Position numbers and translations under genes: made by a program
Part shown: piece by piece, positions 33,401-42,603 of the stretch
How the letters are laid out: each line of letters opens with the position of its first letter
Numbering within the stretch: position 1 is the first letter of the stretch
The notes under the pieces: generated by a model
Told to the model about the DNA's origin: nothing
The model's database searches: none
Seen by the model: only the letters and a program-made list of their open reading frames with translations
DNA from: Methanomassiliicoccales archaeon
Lineage (GTDB): Archaea > Thermoplasmatota > Thermoplasmata > RBG-16-68-12 > SOIM01
Length of the DNA stretch: 47,576 nucleotides
Direction of reading: 5' to 3'
Assembly: GCA_004377185.1 (NCBI GenBank)
Contig: SOIM01000023.1
Span: 1 to 47,576 of the forward strand

Positions 33401-35602
33401 GAGCCACCTTGGATCGAGGGCGTGATACCTGACCAGTTGAAGCCCGAAGACTTCGGGTCCTGGACACTGGACCTTACTGACTACGCCAACGATTCGGAAG
33501 ACAGTCTCTCCCTTCTGAGATGGCACATTGATGGGGACAACTCCTCTCTGTACACCGTCACGGGGGATGACAAACCCGGCAACCATGTCCTGACTTTTAT
33601 CACTGTGCGGGATGCATTCGGAGAGGATGAGATTACTCTCAGTTTGATTGACAGGTTTGACCAGAGCACACAGCAATCTCTGTGGGTCAACATAACTCCT
33701 GTCAACGACAGGCCAACAATCCGGGACGCACCGAACAAGGTCTATGTGAAATATGACAATCCTCTTGACATTGATTACGCGCCCTTTATTGAAGATGTGG
33801 ACAACTCCACCCAGGACCTCACTCTCACCACGGATGATCCTGTCCACGCAACAGTTCAGGGCCTGCAAGTGACATATGAGTATCCACAGAACATGGTGGG
33901 CAAGTCCATTTTCGTCGTGCTCACCGTATCAGATGGAATCGACCAAGCCCTGGATGTGGTTCAGATCTTCGTATCAGGCAACTATCCCCCTCGTATCCAG
34001 AACCAGATTGCTGACATTACCATGAACGAGGATGAGCAGCTTCTGAATGAGTTCGATTTGGACGACTATTTCGAGGATCCAGATGATGATGTGTTGACCT
34101 ATGATTCCATCTCGAACAAGATAGGCATCAACATTGACTCGGCTGGACTCGTGTCTCTGACCCCTGAGCAGAACTGGTTTGGTGAGGAGTTGGTCATCTT
34201 CACTGCCACAGACAGTGCTGGCTCCGTCGCACAGGACGCAGTTCTGGCTCGGGTTCTTCCAGTGAATGATGCACCTGTGATAGAAGGCCTTCCCGATATC
34301 GTGATCCGGTACAACGAGACATTTGATTTTGATGTGACGCCATATATCTCCGACGTAGACGACCCCATCAGCGATTTGAGGATCAATTGTAATGACACCG
34401 ACAATACCACAATTCTTGGTCAGACGATTTCTTTCTTCTATCCTTCTGAGACTGAGCTGGAAGTCACTGTCACTGTAAAGGACAAGAAGAACGCCGAAGC
34501 GTCGGATGTCATGAGGGTGAATGTGACTGATAATCGTCCGCCCGTATCCAAAGGGCTTCCGAACGTCGTAATGTACGAGGACACACCTCTTCTTCTCGCC
34601 TTCGGCCTTGACGAATACTTCTATGATCCGGACGATGGCAACCTGACATATACCTTCCATCAGACCCTGTACTACGTCGAAGTGGAGTTAAATGCCACGA
34701 ACTGGGTGAACTTCACGCCAGCAGCTGATTGGAGCGGGCAGGAGGTAATCGTTTTCCGAGCGATGGATGATGAGAACGCGATAGTGGAGGACACTGTCGT
34801 CGTCACAGTGTTGCCCGTGAACGATGCTCCCGTTTTCCTGCCTGTGCCTAAACAGGTTGGAGAAATTGGCAGACCCTGGCTCCTTGATTTGAGCTTGTAT
34901 GTCTACGATCCTGACAATGCAACCGAGGACTTGGTGTTCCAGGTTGATTCCGAGTATGTGACCGTCGTTGGTCGTTATGTGATATTCATCTGTAATGAGA
35001 GTTTCAGTCTTGAGATTGCCGATGCCACGGTCAGCGACGGTCTCCTGCAGGATTCTCAACAGATTGAAATCAGTATCTCCTCCCTGGTAGCCCCGGAGGT
35101 GAATGTGTTCATCTGGCCGGCTTCCATCGGCATCGTTCTTCTCGGAATGTTCGGACTGGTGTACTGGAGAGCCACACGAAGGTATTCGATGGAGGATCTG
35201 TTCCTGGTCGGAAAGGAAGGAAAGCTCATTGTTCACAAGACGAAAAGGGCAAGACCTGATAGGGACGAGGACATATTGGCCGGGATGCTGACTGCGGTAC
35301 AGGAATTCGCCAAGGATGTCTTCCGCGAGGAGAAAGAGTCGCTGAAGGCGTTCGAGCTGCAGCAGAAGAGGATTGTCATAGAGACTGCAAGGAACTTCTA
35401 CGTGGCCGCGATCTTTGCAGGGAAGGAACCCAAGCGGGCTTCGAGGTCATTGGAAGCTTTTGTCGAGGATGTGGACATCAGATACGGGTCCATGATAAAG
35501 GCTTGGTCTGGGGATATGGGCGAGCTGGAAGACCTCCCTGAGATGGTCGATTACTTCGTGAACGTGAGGAAGTACGAGGTTGGGGATTGGAAAGAAGACT
35601 AG
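30494..35602 (+). CDS. Giant single-pass surface receptor with cytoplasmic roadblock-like tail
   Basis: 1,702 residues from the ATG at 30494; an in-frame GTG at 30425 would add 23 residues before the signal peptide. Signal peptide ~1-35 (FLIVLVVLQSMLVAF). The exterior is ~1,500 residues of beta domains with many N-x-S/T sequons: N-terminal beta-sandwiches, three bacterial-Ig-like units near the middle (GTLTADDQLQFNATGYD, GVLTADDVMQFNASAYD), then cadherin-like repeats with PVNDAPV and YFEDPDDD calcium-type motifs. One TM helix at ~1537-1557 (FIWPASIGIVLLGMFGLVYW). The cytoplasmic tail holds DEDILAGMLTAV, VAAIFAG and YGSMIKAWSGDM, homologous to the domains at 2168 and 6565. Overlaps the archaeosortase gene tail to tail by 4 bases. 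Probably relays an adhesion or ligand signal to the GTPases just upstream. Confidence 0.88.
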   Translation: MRDRKLARKVSHFLIVLVVLQSMLVAFSVQPVSGQEPVIQDIGGGRRTATWTLDDPGNYTLEDVTFEGGGANLTLNNFTWYESQQSDFLDGAWDSNVTITPDGNLTLTADDTSLVSNGDFSTDLNWTFSGTGNNVTAERDPALQDAHLHYYGEAGPFYIFDNMDDSTANWSDVGNASTVTPINNSSDCCGGGGSLQVGWKPWPSYEWGGIRRMAPASWDWSMYNRLSVWFYTNYTGNDLDVYLNIVDINTFSWDTPRKKVSGGWNQSVFDLEGFLGDDTQVKRIDIRFTGLGGDGIQQLNVSVDLIELYHVKILNETASASQIFYKANTTENTPGSVILSYDVLIEERMNVIDSNLSLTVTNATSNEYRWEKHTVVPPYSSHISVDLSWLMVEAGSYNISLQLHLLVNTTMESNYSVRFDNITILAPSRKNGTYFSEPYNTTSQSIWREINWVEDVVPETNVTVKTRTGNSSNTSDGTWSGWEPPNGSMVASPSHRFIQYRVDLNTTNASVGPVVSEMKIDCEQYAPYGTVTTENFTVSDLYIWEDFFVKDSTTAETSVTYYYSSDRGGSWSQVFNGSSLSFVANDTLKFRAELSSLNTTHTPYLYEMNLTYQYVGNLDHIHMSESFVSVPAGTVVYLSAWGHDAFHHNVSFQQKWETTDPLNMINMSGEYTAGRVGSWKVYCNKSDDSISNWTVINVSAGTLVRIGIDPWDPGTLTADDQLQFNATGYDVMNNTIVISPNWSVSGGIGTVDPGPSGISNLTAASVGTGQVRIDDGPYQNSTNTIRVVPGARSRIEIEPQQPGVLTADDVMQFNASAYDSDDNLIGPVDATWSVIGGIGVMPPGPSTSSLFNATEVGQGRVLAEYGIHTNQTELFNVVAGQLDSITVIPNPANVFPGASKNFTANGSDSDGNDVVLISTVWETDAGTINSHNSTNASFTAQSTEFQGGYIRATEGSVSGEAVINIDNDDEPPWIEGVIPDQLKPEDFGSWTLDLTDYANDSEDSLSLLRWHIDGDNSSLYTVTGDDKPGNHVLTFITVRDAFGEDEITLSLIDRFDQSTQQSLWVNITPVNDRPTIRDAPNKVYVKYDNPLDIDYAPFIEDVDNSTQDLTLTTDDPVHATVQGLQVTYEYPQNMVGKSIFVVLTVSDGIDQALDVVQIFVSGNYPPRIQNQIADITMNEDEQLLNEFDLDDYFEDPDDDVLTYDSISNKIGINIDSAGLVSLTPEQNWFGEELVIFTATDSAGSVAQDAVLARVLPVNDAPVIEGLPDIVIRYNETFDFDVTPYISDVDDPISDLRINCNDTDNTTILGQTISFFYPSETELEVTVTVKDKKNAEASDVMRVNVTDNRPPVSKGLPNVVMYEDTPLLLAFGLDEYFYDPDDGNLTYTFHQTLYYVEVELNATNWVNFTPAADWSGQEVIVFRAMDDENAIVEDTVVVTVLPVNDAPVFLPVPKQVGEIGRPWLLDLSLYVYDPDNATEDLVFQVDSEYVTVVGRYVIFICNESFSLEIADATVSDGLLQDSQQIEISISSLVAPEVNVFIWPASIGIVLLGMFGLVYWRATRRYSMEDLFLVGKEGKLIVHKTKRARPDRDEDILAGMLTAVQEFAKDVFREEKESLKAFELQQKRIVIETARNFYVAAIFAGKEPKRASRSLEAFVEDVDIRYGSMIKAWSGDMGELEDLPEMVDYFVNVRKYEVGDWKED

Positions 35603-36480
35603 GGACGGTTCTCTTCTTCTGTCGTTTCGATTTCTGTTTCCTTCTCCTCTGGAAATGTCGTTCCGAAGATTCGGTCTCTGTATCGGTGGTTCGGGCCTTT
35701 TCTCCAGGGAAGGTCCAAGATTCCCACGATGTTTTCGTAAAGGCTGGGAAGAAGAATGAAGGCAACCACCACGAGTATGACCAGTGTTACCAGGCTTATC
35801 GATTTCCCTATCACTCCCTGTGCAAGATTGAAGCTCATGCCCTGCACGTCGCAGAGGTAGATCACAAGAGCATTCCTGCCTAAGTTGACAAGATAGACTG
35901 GGACGAGAACCAGTGTCAAGACTGCGGCCTTTCTCTTCCACGACTCCCAGCCGAGCAATATGAAACTCCCGGCAACGGTCATGCCCTGAAGTGCGGTGCA
36001 GGCGAGGACCATTCTCACCGTCGATGGCATTATCGGGACGCTCAACTCGCCCATGATGAATTGAGGTTCCAGTGTGGTGTAGTTATGCCCGAGTGCGTTC
36101 AACAGACCTACGCTATGATCTGAAACGATCTTTATCAAAGGCCCAGAAATCTCCGGCGTTCTCTCCACGACGAAATAAATGGTTGCAGCGAAGAACGTTG
36201 CTCCAGCAACAAATCTCAGAGGTCTGTATTCCTCGTCCCATTTGTACGAGAGGTATTCATGGTAGCCAAAGAAGCCAAAGATAGGAAGTGCGAAGAGAGC
36301 TACGAACGAATTGAATGTGTCCGAATGGTCGACATACCCGGGAAGTTGGGTCCACCAGAAGACACCAAAGAGTGTCCAGCCAGCCAGTCCGATGAGATGA
36401 GTTTTCCTGTCCTTCCAAAAGGTTCGTACGCCTAGGAGACCTAACGAAATGAAGAGTGGAGCATCGAATACTGTCAGCAA
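35599..36480 (-). CDS. Archaeosortase/exosortase family protein
   Basis: 293 residues, polytopic with about eight helices. ACTALQGM holds the presumed catalytic Cys, and YLVNLGRNALVIYL holds the conserved Arg, both in the expected order. Enzymes of this family process surface proteins with a C-terminal sorting tripartite signal and attach them to lipid. The third family position near LAQGVIGKSISL has Gln where a His or Arg is usual. The soluble tail is charged. Starts at a TTG with a TATA-like box at 36509-36518. The adjacent receptor has a normal TM anchor and no PGF-CTERM-like tail, so it need not be a substrate. Confidence 0.8.
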   Translation of the reverse strand: MLTVFDAPLFISLGLLGVRTFWKDRKTHLIGLAGWTLFGVFWWTQLPGYVDHSDTFNSFVALFALPIFGFFGYHEYLSYKWDEEYRPLRFVAGATFFAATIYFVVERTPEISGPLIKIVSDHSVGLLNALGHNYTTLEPQFIMGELSVPIMPSTVRMVLACTALQGMTVAGSFILLGWESWKRKAAVLTLVLVPVYLVNLGRNALVIYLCDVQGMSFNLAQGVIGKSISLVTLVILVVVAFILLPSLYENIVGILDLPWRKGPNHRYRDRIFGTTFPEEKETEIETTEEENRP

Positions 36481-36508
36481 GGTATCTCACTGACTGATGT
36501 CAGCCGAC

Positions 36509-36518
36509 CTAATAAATC
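36509..36518 (-). promoter_or_regulatory. TATA-like box for the archaeosortase gene
   Basis: GATTTATTAG on the minus strand, ~33 bases before the TTG at 36480; predicted leader ~7 bases. Confidence 0.45.
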
Positions 36519-36605
36519 GTTTTGTACAGTTCTATGCCTGTCAGCGTTCGCATTCATACAATGAGTTGCTTGCCAGAATTGACCACCAACATCAATGCAA
36601 ACTTT

Positions 36606-37238
36606 CTAGGAAGGGAGCTGAGCCTTTTTCAACCTCTTCAACCTGAAGATATTCTCCCTCTCCAGCTCCTCCAGTCTCATCCTTATGAAAGCCTCAGCCG
36701 ACGTAAGCTCAGGTATGATCCTGAATTCCAAAGCATTGACCCTTCTCTTGGTCTTCTCAATCTCGTCCAGAAGCTTCCTCATCGTGGTCTCCGCTTCCGC
36801 TGCAATGATGATGTCCTCCACAAGGTTCTCGAAAGCTTCAGCCGCCTCATCAATGCGAGCAGATGTCCCTATGATCCCGTATCCCCGCTCATCCAGCCTC
36901 TTTCTGACGCTCTTCGCATCTATCTGCGGGACCACAATGCCCATGACGTTCTTGGTGGAAAGCTCCAACTGAGGGTTCTCCAAAAGGGCGAATGCGGCTG
37001 ATTTCACCCCCACCGCCCCTTCTATGGCTTCTGCAATAACCATCTTCTGTCTCGCAATCCTGTACTTCTCCGTTATCTGTTGCCGGATCTCCTTCGCCTT
37101 GTCCAGAACTTGGAAGAACTCCATGATGAGGCTGTCCCTTTTCATCTTTAGCAGTTTGTAGCCCTTCTCCGAGGTCTTTATTCTCTTCCTGAGCTCGAGA
37201 AGCTCCGATCTTGTGGCTTTGTACTCCCGAATCGCCAA
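36606..37238 (-). CDS. atpD: A/V-type ATPase subunit D (central stalk)
   Basis: 210 residues. The start TRSELLELRKRIKTSEKGYK and the central pattern are diagnostic; the C-terminal helix ends with basic residues. D is the rotor shaft inside the A3B3 head. It begins at a TTG immediately after the atpB stop (TAG/TTG). Last gene of the nine-gene operon. Confidence 0.95.
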   Translation of the reverse strand: MAIREYKATRSELLELRKRIKTSEKGYKLLKMKRDSLIMEFFQVLDKAKEIRQQITEKYRIARQKMVIAEAIEGAVGVKSAAFALLENPQLELSTKNVMGIVVPQIDAKSVRKRLDERGYGIIGTSARIDEAAEAFENLVEDIIIAAEAETTMRKLLDEIEKTKRRVNALEFRIIPELTSAEAFIRMRLEELERENIFRLKRLKKAQLPS

Positions 37239-38621
37239 CTAAGTCGCCTTCCTGTGAGCTGGATGGTATTTCGCTATGGTCTCTCTATCGATCTTCGTCA
37301 GCATGCTTTCATCAATATGGGAAAGTAATGACCATGAAATCTCAAGTGTGCTAATAATATCACGGTCCTCCTCCTTGCCCTGTCGCACGAGTTCCTGCTC
37401 AAATATATCTGCAAAGTCCAATAATTTTCTGTCCCTTTCAGTCAGTGCCTCTTTGCCGACGATTGCCACCAAGCCTCTCAAGTCCCTCCCTTCCGCGTAT
37501 GCGGCGTAGCACTGGTCGGAAACCTGTTTGTGGTCTTCCCTGGTCTGGCCCTCTCCGATACCTGCGTCCATCAACCTTGACAGAGATGGAGAGACGTCCA
37601 ATGGTGGGTAGATACCTTTCCTGTGAAGCTCCCTCGAGACGATTAACTGTCCTTCGGTGATGTAGGCGCTGAGGTCTGGTATAGGATGGTTAATGTCATC
37701 ATCTGGCATTGTGAGAATGGGGATTTGAGTGATTGAACCCTTCTTACCTTTTATTCTGCCAGCTCTCTCATACATCGTTGCAAGGTCGGTGTACATGTAC
37801 CCCGGATACCCTCTTCTGCCGGGAACCTCTTCTCTTGCGGCCCCGATCTGCCTCAAAGCCTCGCAGTAGTTCGTAATGTCCGTGAGAATAACAAGAATGT
37901 GGTAGTCATGTTCGAAAGCCAAATACTCAGCAGCGGTGAGCGCCATTCTGGGTGTAATCAGTCTCTCGACAGCAGGGTCATCCGCTAGGTTCAGGAACAG
38001 TACCGCTCTCTTCAGGGCCCCAGTTCGCTCGAAGTCCCTCATGAAAATCTGTGCCTCTTCGTGCGTGATGCCCATGGCTGCAAAAACCACAGCGAAAGCC
38101 TCCTCCTTCCCTGGCACTTTTGCCTGTCTCGCAATCTGCAAGGCAATCTCATTGTGAGGAAGACCTGAACCTGAGAAGATGGGCAGTTTCTGACCTCGAA
38201 CCAGGGTGTTCATTCCGTCTATGGTCGAGATTCCTGTCTGGATGAATTCCTTTGGAGAATCTCGTGCAAAGGGGTTGATCGCAGAACCTATGATCGGCAA
38301 TCGCTTCTCTGGGATTACTGGCGGACCGCCATCCAGCGGGTCCCCGCTTCCCGAAAGAATTCTTCCCAGCATATCCTTGGATACGTTCAGTTTCGCGGTC
38401 TCTCCCAGAAACTTCACGCTCGAAGCCTTGTCTATGCCTGCAGTGCCTTCGAATATCTGAATGACGACAATGTCCTTTGAGGTGTCCAACACCTGCCCCC
38501 TCTTCCTTGAGCCGTCAGGAAGGGCGATCTCTACGAGCTCTCCATAGCCGACCCATTCCGTCTTTTCCACGAAGACCAAGGGACCCGCGATCTCGGTTAT
38601 CGTCCTGTATTCCTTGGTCAT
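37239..38621 (-). CDS. atpB: A/V-type ATPase subunit B (non-catalytic)
   Basis: 460 residues. It lacks the P-loop ([18 protein letters not shown] in that position), as expected for the B subunit, and keeps [40 protein letters not shown] and [20 protein letters not shown]. Alternates with A in the hexameric head. The ATGA overlap with atpA is 4 bases. Confidence 0.97.
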   Translation of the reverse strand: MTKEYRTITEIAGPLVFVEKTEWVGYGELVEIALPDGSRKRGQVLDTSKDIVVIQIFEGTAGIDKASSVKFLGETAKLNVSKDMLGRILSGSGDPLDGGPPVIPEKRLPIIGSAINPFARDSPKEFIQTGISTIDGMNTLVRGQKLPIFSGSGLPHNEIALQIARQAKVPGKEEAFAVVFAAMGITHEEAQIFMRDFERTGALKRAVLFLNLADDPAVERLITPRMALTAAEYLAFEHDYHILVILTDITNYCEALRQIGAAREEVPGRRGYPGYMYTDLATMYERAGRIKGKKGSITQIPILTMPDDDINHPIPDLSAYITEGQLIVSRELHRKGIYPPLDVSPSLSRLMDAGIGEGQTREDHKQVSDQCYAAYAEGRDLRGLVAIVGKEALTERDRKLLDFADIFEQELVRQGKEEDRDIISTLEISWSLLSHIDESMLTKIDRETIAKYHPAHRKAT

Positions 38622-40399
38622 GTGGTCACCTCCAGGTCTCTGAATTCCTTCTCCATCAGATCATTGACCTTCTTCAGCTCGCCATCGAAATCCTCTTCGA
38701 ACTTCAACTTTCCGAGATCATCCCTGGACTTCAGATAAGCGATGTCCTTCACCGGGACCTCCAGTGCCAGGGCCTTCGTGGCCAGGCCCGAGTATTTCTT
38801 TATCATGTTGAGAAGGGTGAACTGTTTCTCAAGGGGACAGAAGGTATCCACCTTGTGGTATGCGTTCTGCTGAAGGACGAACTCCCTGATCATTCTTGCA
38901 ACCTCAAGGGTGAGTTGTTGCTCCTCTGGAAGAGCGTCCGAACCGACCAATTGGACGATTTCCTGCAGTTCGGCCTCGGTCTGCAGCGTGGCCATCGCCC
39001 ATTCCCTCAGACCGGACCATCCCGGATTCACCTTCTCGTCGAACCAGTCCTTGACGATCGGATTGTAGAGGCTGTAGGATGTCAGCCAGTTGATCGCAGG
39101 GAAGTGCCTCCTCTCTCGCAACTTGGTGTCCAAGGCCCAGAACACCTTCACGATACGAAGCGTTCCTTGCGTAACTGGTTCGGAGAAATCACCGCCAGGA
39201 GGTGAAACTGCGCCTACAACGGAGACGGAACCTTCCTGCCCGCCGAGAGTGGTCACACGACCCGATCTCTCATAGAACTCAGAGAGCCTGGTTGAAAGAT
39301 AGGCTGGATAACCCTCCTCTCCCGGCATCTCTTCCAATCTTGAGGATATCTCTCTCATTGCTTCCGCCCACCTGCTGGTGCTGTCCGCCATGAGGGAAAC
39401 GTCATAACCCATGTCCCGGTAATATTCCGCCATAGCCATTCCGGTGTACACGGACGCCTCTCTTGCTGCCACGGGCATGTTGCTCGTGTTTGCAATGAGA
39501 ATAGTTCTCTCCATCAAGGGCGCACCCGTTCTCGGGTCCTCCAGCTTCGGAAAATCGGTCAACACCTCTGTCATCTCGTTCCCTCTTTCCCCGCACCCTA
39601 TGTAGACCACGATCTCGGAATCACACCACTTTGCCAGTTGGTGTTCGGTGACCGTCTTTCCAGTACCAAATCCGCCAGGTATGGCCGCTGTCCCGCCCTT
39701 GGCCAGGGGGAAGAACATGTCCAGGACCCTTTGACCTGTGATTAGAGGAATGTCAGGCATGAGCTTCTCCTTGCTGGGCCTGGGAATCCTGACTGGCCAG
39801 TTCTGCATCATCGCTATCTTTGTACCATCCGCAAGCGTGCATATGGTGTCCTCAACTGTGAACTCCCCTTCCTGGATGCCGGATATCTTTCCACTCACCT
39901 TGGGGGGTACGAGGATTCGATGCTCCACATGCTTTGCTTCCTGAACCTTTCCTATGATTTGACCGCCGGTGACTTCGTCACCCATCTTTGCAGTCGGTAC
40001 GAACTTCCATTTCTTCTCCCTGTTCAAACCCGGAGCTGAGGCTCCTCTCTTGATGTAGTCTCCCATCTCCTTCACGAGTATCGGAAGTGGCCTCTGCACG
40101 CCGTCGTAGATGCTGCCGAGCAATCCAGGACCCAGTTCCACGACAAGGGGTGCTCCTGTATCAACCACCTTCTCCCCTGGTCTTATGCCGCTCGTATCCT
40201 CATAAACCTGAATGATCGTCTTCTCCTGCACAAGCTGGATGACCTCTCCCATCAGCAGTTCTTCGCCCACTTGCACAACATCATACATTCTTGGGTTGAT
40301 GCCGGTCGCCGTCACAACGGGGCCAGCAACTCGATAGACCTCTCCAACTCGTTCTGTCTTGGTCGTTTCCATCTTGGGTTCTTCCATTCGAGTTTCCAC
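38618..40399 (-). CDS. atpA: A/V-type ATPase subunit A (catalytic)
   Basis: 593 residues. Walker A is GGFGTGKT in [34 protein letters not shown] and [16 protein letters not shown] follow. The A-type non-homologous insert ([20 protein letters not shown]) is present. No intein interrupts it. The first ~15 residues are charged and variable, so [10 protein letters not shown] could be trimmed to a later start. Nine bases downstream of atpF. Confidence 0.97.
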   Translation of the reverse strand: METRMEEPKMETTKTERVGEVYRVAGPVVTATGINPRMYDVVQVGEELLMGEVIQLVQEKTIIQVYEDTSGIRPGEKVVDTGAPLVVELGPGLLGSIYDGVQRPLPILVKEMGDYIKRGASAPGLNREKKWKFVPTAKMGDEVTGGQIIGKVQEAKHVEHRILVPPKVSGKISGIQEGEFTVEDTICTLADGTKIAMMQNWPVRIPRPSKEKLMPDIPLITGQRVLDMFFPLAKGGTAAIPGGFGTGKTVTEHQLAKWCDSEIVVYIGCGERGNEMTEVLTDFPKLEDPRTGAPLMERTILIANTSNMPVAAREASVYTGMAMAEYYRDMGYDVSLMADSTSRWAEAMREISSRLEEMPGEEGYPAYLSTRLSEFYERSGRVTTLGGQEGSVSVVGAVSPPGGDFSEPVTQGTLRIVKVFWALDTKLRERRHFPAINWLTSYSLYNPIVKDWFDEKVNPGWSGLREWAMATLQTEAELQEIVQLVGSDALPEEQQLTLEVARMIREFVLQQNAYHKVDTFCPLEKQFTLLNMIKKYSGLATKALALEVPVKDIAYLKSRDDLGKLKFEEDFDGELKKVNDLMEKEFRDLEVTT

Positions 40400-40408
40400 A
40401 TTACCACC

Positions 40409-40711
40409 TCAGCCAGTTCTATACAAATCGACACCAATTGCTCTCTTGACCTTACTTCTAAGATCTTCCTCTTCCTCCTCGCCCACTGATATCACAACGG
40501 GCTTGGGGCTATCTATCAACTTGTTCCGGAATACGGCAGAGACCTTTGCCATTGATGAAGCGTGAAGAATCAGAACCCCCACATCCTTGTCTTCCATTAA
40601 TTCGGTGATCTTGGTCTCCAAATCCTCGTCGGGAACCACGTAGGTCTTTCTCACTCCCACCAGCTTGAAGCCCAGGACGAAATCCTCATTCCCAACGGCA
40701 GCCAGTTCCAC
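40409..40711 (-). CDS. atpF: A/V-type ATPase subunit F
   Basis: 100 residues from a GTG, one base after the atpC stop. LAAVGNEDFVLGFKLVGV at the start and VGVLILHASSMAKV are typical of the stalk subunit F that binds D and regulates hydrolysis. Confidence 0.93.
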   Translation of the reverse strand: MELAAVGNEDFVLGFKLVGVRKTYVVPDEDLETKITELMEDKDVGVLILHASSMAKVSAVFRNKLIDSPKPVVISVGEEEEEDLRSKVKRAIGVDLYRTG

Positions 40712-40712
40712 T

Positions 40713-41795
40713 TCAAATCACCAACAGTTCCTTGATCACATCAGTACTCAGGTCCTCATGCTTTCCTCTGGCGATTATCCGAATGTTCTCCACCTCTCTT
40801 TCCTTTCTCGCGAAATAGTCCATAACGGGCAGTATCGAGAGGGGGTGGATGTGTGAGTATTTGGAAGCCCACATGAGTATGAACTTCTCCAGCGCCCGTA
40901 CCGCATCGGTGAGCCCCTTCTCCTCTATGTCTTTCAGGAGGGGAGTAAGCACGAGATCGTAGGATGTTCTTTTCAGCTTCGTCTCCAATTGATCGAGCGG
41001 CATATCAATCATCCCTGTCAGGTCCGCCTTGGGGATCTCCAGACCGCCTGCTATGAAGACGTCCCTTTCAAGCTTGGCCTCTTCGAACCGAACCCGAAGG
41101 AGGGTCTTCAGGTTGATGGAGTCGATCTCTCTTTGGAGGAAATGGCGGAAACGGAGGTTGGGTTCAGTGGTAGGCGGGACAGCCTCCAGAAGGAAGGAAT
41201 AGTACCTGTGCGCGAGAGCATCCTCGAAGGGGGCCAGTGACCCCGATTCCTTGACCTCTTCCTCAACCTGCTTGAGGGACTCCCAATAGATCGTTCCTTC
41301 CAGGCCCTCCACTATCTCATCGACGGTTTCCTTTTCCAGGAGCGTGTGAAGGAACTCAGTAGTGAAAGATCCGGCAGGTATGACCGTTTCCCATATCTCC
41401 TCATTGGATGCGTCGCAGAACTTGCCTCTCAGTATGCTCTTGATGTTCCAAACGTCCCATCGGTCCAGGTACCTGGAGATCATCGTTCTTAGGTGTCCCT
41501 CTGAGAACTCCAAGATCTGAGTGAATACCTTCGCCAGGTTGTTCCTCGTAGCCATCTCTATGAGGTCCACGCCTGAGTACTTCGTCCCGAGGGCTAGAAC
41601 CTCCTCGGCATACTGGCCCTCGCCAATCGACCTTGCGATCCCAGTTATCCCCATCCGAAGGTATCTCATGTACACGTCCGAGCTCAAGAGAAGCCTCTTC
41701 TTCGCCTTCACCCTAGCGCACACATAGGGATAGTTCCCAGTCTCCAATGGAAGTGCGGAACGCATCTTTTCGAAGACCTGCTTAAAGTCGGTCAT
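40713..41795 (-). CDS. atpC: A/V-type ATPase subunit C (rotor-stalk adaptor)
   Basis: 360 residues from the ATG at 41795, which overlaps the atpE stop as ATGA; an upstream GTG at 41807 is less likely. The helical, Tyr/Arg-rich sequence (YPYVCARVKAKKRLL, DRWDVWNIKSILRGKF) matches the C/d subunit, which caps the membrane ring and holds the D-F stalk. Confidence 0.93.
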   Translation of the reverse strand: MTDFKQVFEKMRSALPLETGNYPYVCARVKAKKRLLLSSDVYMRYLRMGITGIARSIGEGQYAEEVLALGTKYSGVDLIEMATRNNLAKVFTQILEFSEGHLRTMISRYLDRWDVWNIKSILRGKFCDASNEEIWETVIPAGSFTTEFLHTLLEKETVDEIVEGLEGTIYWESLKQVEEEVKESGSLAPFEDALAHRYYSFLLEAVPPTTEPNLRFRHFLQREIDSINLKTLLRVRFEEAKLERDVFIAGGLEIPKADLTGMIDMPLDQLETKLKRTSYDLVLTPLLKDIEEKGLTDAVRALEKFILMWASKYSHIHPLSILPVMDYFARKEREVENIRIIARGKHEDLSTDVIKELLVI

Positions 41796-42349
41796 TTCTC
41801 GCCCCACAGAAGGTCGGAGATCTCCTTGATTGAGTCGTCCCAGATTTCTTTGAGCCTCGTCTCGTATCTCAGGTCGATTCTCCTTTGGCCGTCCTGGCTC
41901 TCGATAACAAGTCCACCCACGCAGTCAATCGTCCCATCGTAGTTCGTGCCGACCAATGCCCGGACCATGGCAGCGTCCTTCTCGTTGCTGTAGACCTCAC
42001 CAGTTCTGATCTCATCTTGGTTCTGAGCCACAAGGGACCTGAGCAGTGTTTCGTTCTGGGGAAGAGTCCTCAACCTGGAGAGAGCCTTTTCGTAGACTGA
42101 GTCGAGCACCTCCTTCTGGCTGCCGAGGACTATTTTCTTTGACTCCAGCTCCGCCCTTGCAATCTCCTGGGTGTTCATTCTTCGAAGGATTTCTTCAGAT
42201 TCCTTTGTCTTCTCAAGCAGCAGTCTTTGTCCTTCATCTTTTGCCGATTTGATCTGCTTGTTCTTCTCTTCCTGTCCTTTCTTGATGATCGCCCGGGCTT
42301 CCGCCTTTCCATTCTCGAGAATGTTCTTTATCACTTCGTCTAGTGACAT
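41792..42349 (-). CDS. atpE: A/V-type ATPase subunit E (peripheral stalk)
   Basis: 185 residues. N-terminal charged coiled coil (KAEARAIIKKGQEEKNKQIK) and a C-terminal globular part (CVGGLVIESQDGQRRIDLRY), the E-subunit plan. It pairs with H to form the peripheral stalks. Confidence 0.93.
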   Translation of the reverse strand: MSLDEVIKNILENGKAEARAIIKKGQEEKNKQIKSAKDEGQRLLLEKTKESEEILRRMNTQEIARAELESKKIVLGSQKEVLDSVYEKALSRLRTLPQNETLLRSLVAQNQDEIRTGEVYSNEKDAAMVRALVGTNYDGTIDCVGGLVIESQDGQRRIDLRYETRLKEIWDDSIKEISDLLWGEK

Positions 42350-42366
42350 TGGTTCTTCGCCCTTTA

Positions 42367-42603
42367 TCAGGTTATCTTGCTCAACAGCAGAAACGCAATA
42401 GCAAAGCCAAACAACACGATGGTCTCAGGCAAGACCATGAACACTATTCCCTTTCCGAATAATGCTTCGTTCTCCGCCATCGCACCGACAGCCGCAGCTC
42501 CGACGACCTTCTCAGCCCACGCTGTCGCCATAGCTGAGCCCACCATCACAATCGCAGCCGCTATGGCCACTATTCCGCTTCCTATATCTAATGCCATTTT
42601 CAT
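42367..42603 (-). CDS. atpK: A/V-type ATPase proteolipid subunit K (rotor ring)
   Basis: 78 residues, two TM helices joined by a short polar loop (ENEALFGKG). The ion-binding Glu is in VLPETIVLFG of the second helix. A single hairpin, not the duplicated 16-kDa form. The aromatic residue five positions after the Glu is Phe, where many Na+-binding rings have Tyr; that leans towards H+ coupling but does not prove it. The start could be 42603 or the ATG two codons later; a 4-base overlap with atpI supports the first. Confidence 0.92.
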   Translation of the reverse strand: MKMALDIGSGIVAIAAAIVMVGSAMATAWAEKVVGAAAVGAMAENEALFGKGIVFMVLPETIVLFGFAIAFLLLSKIT

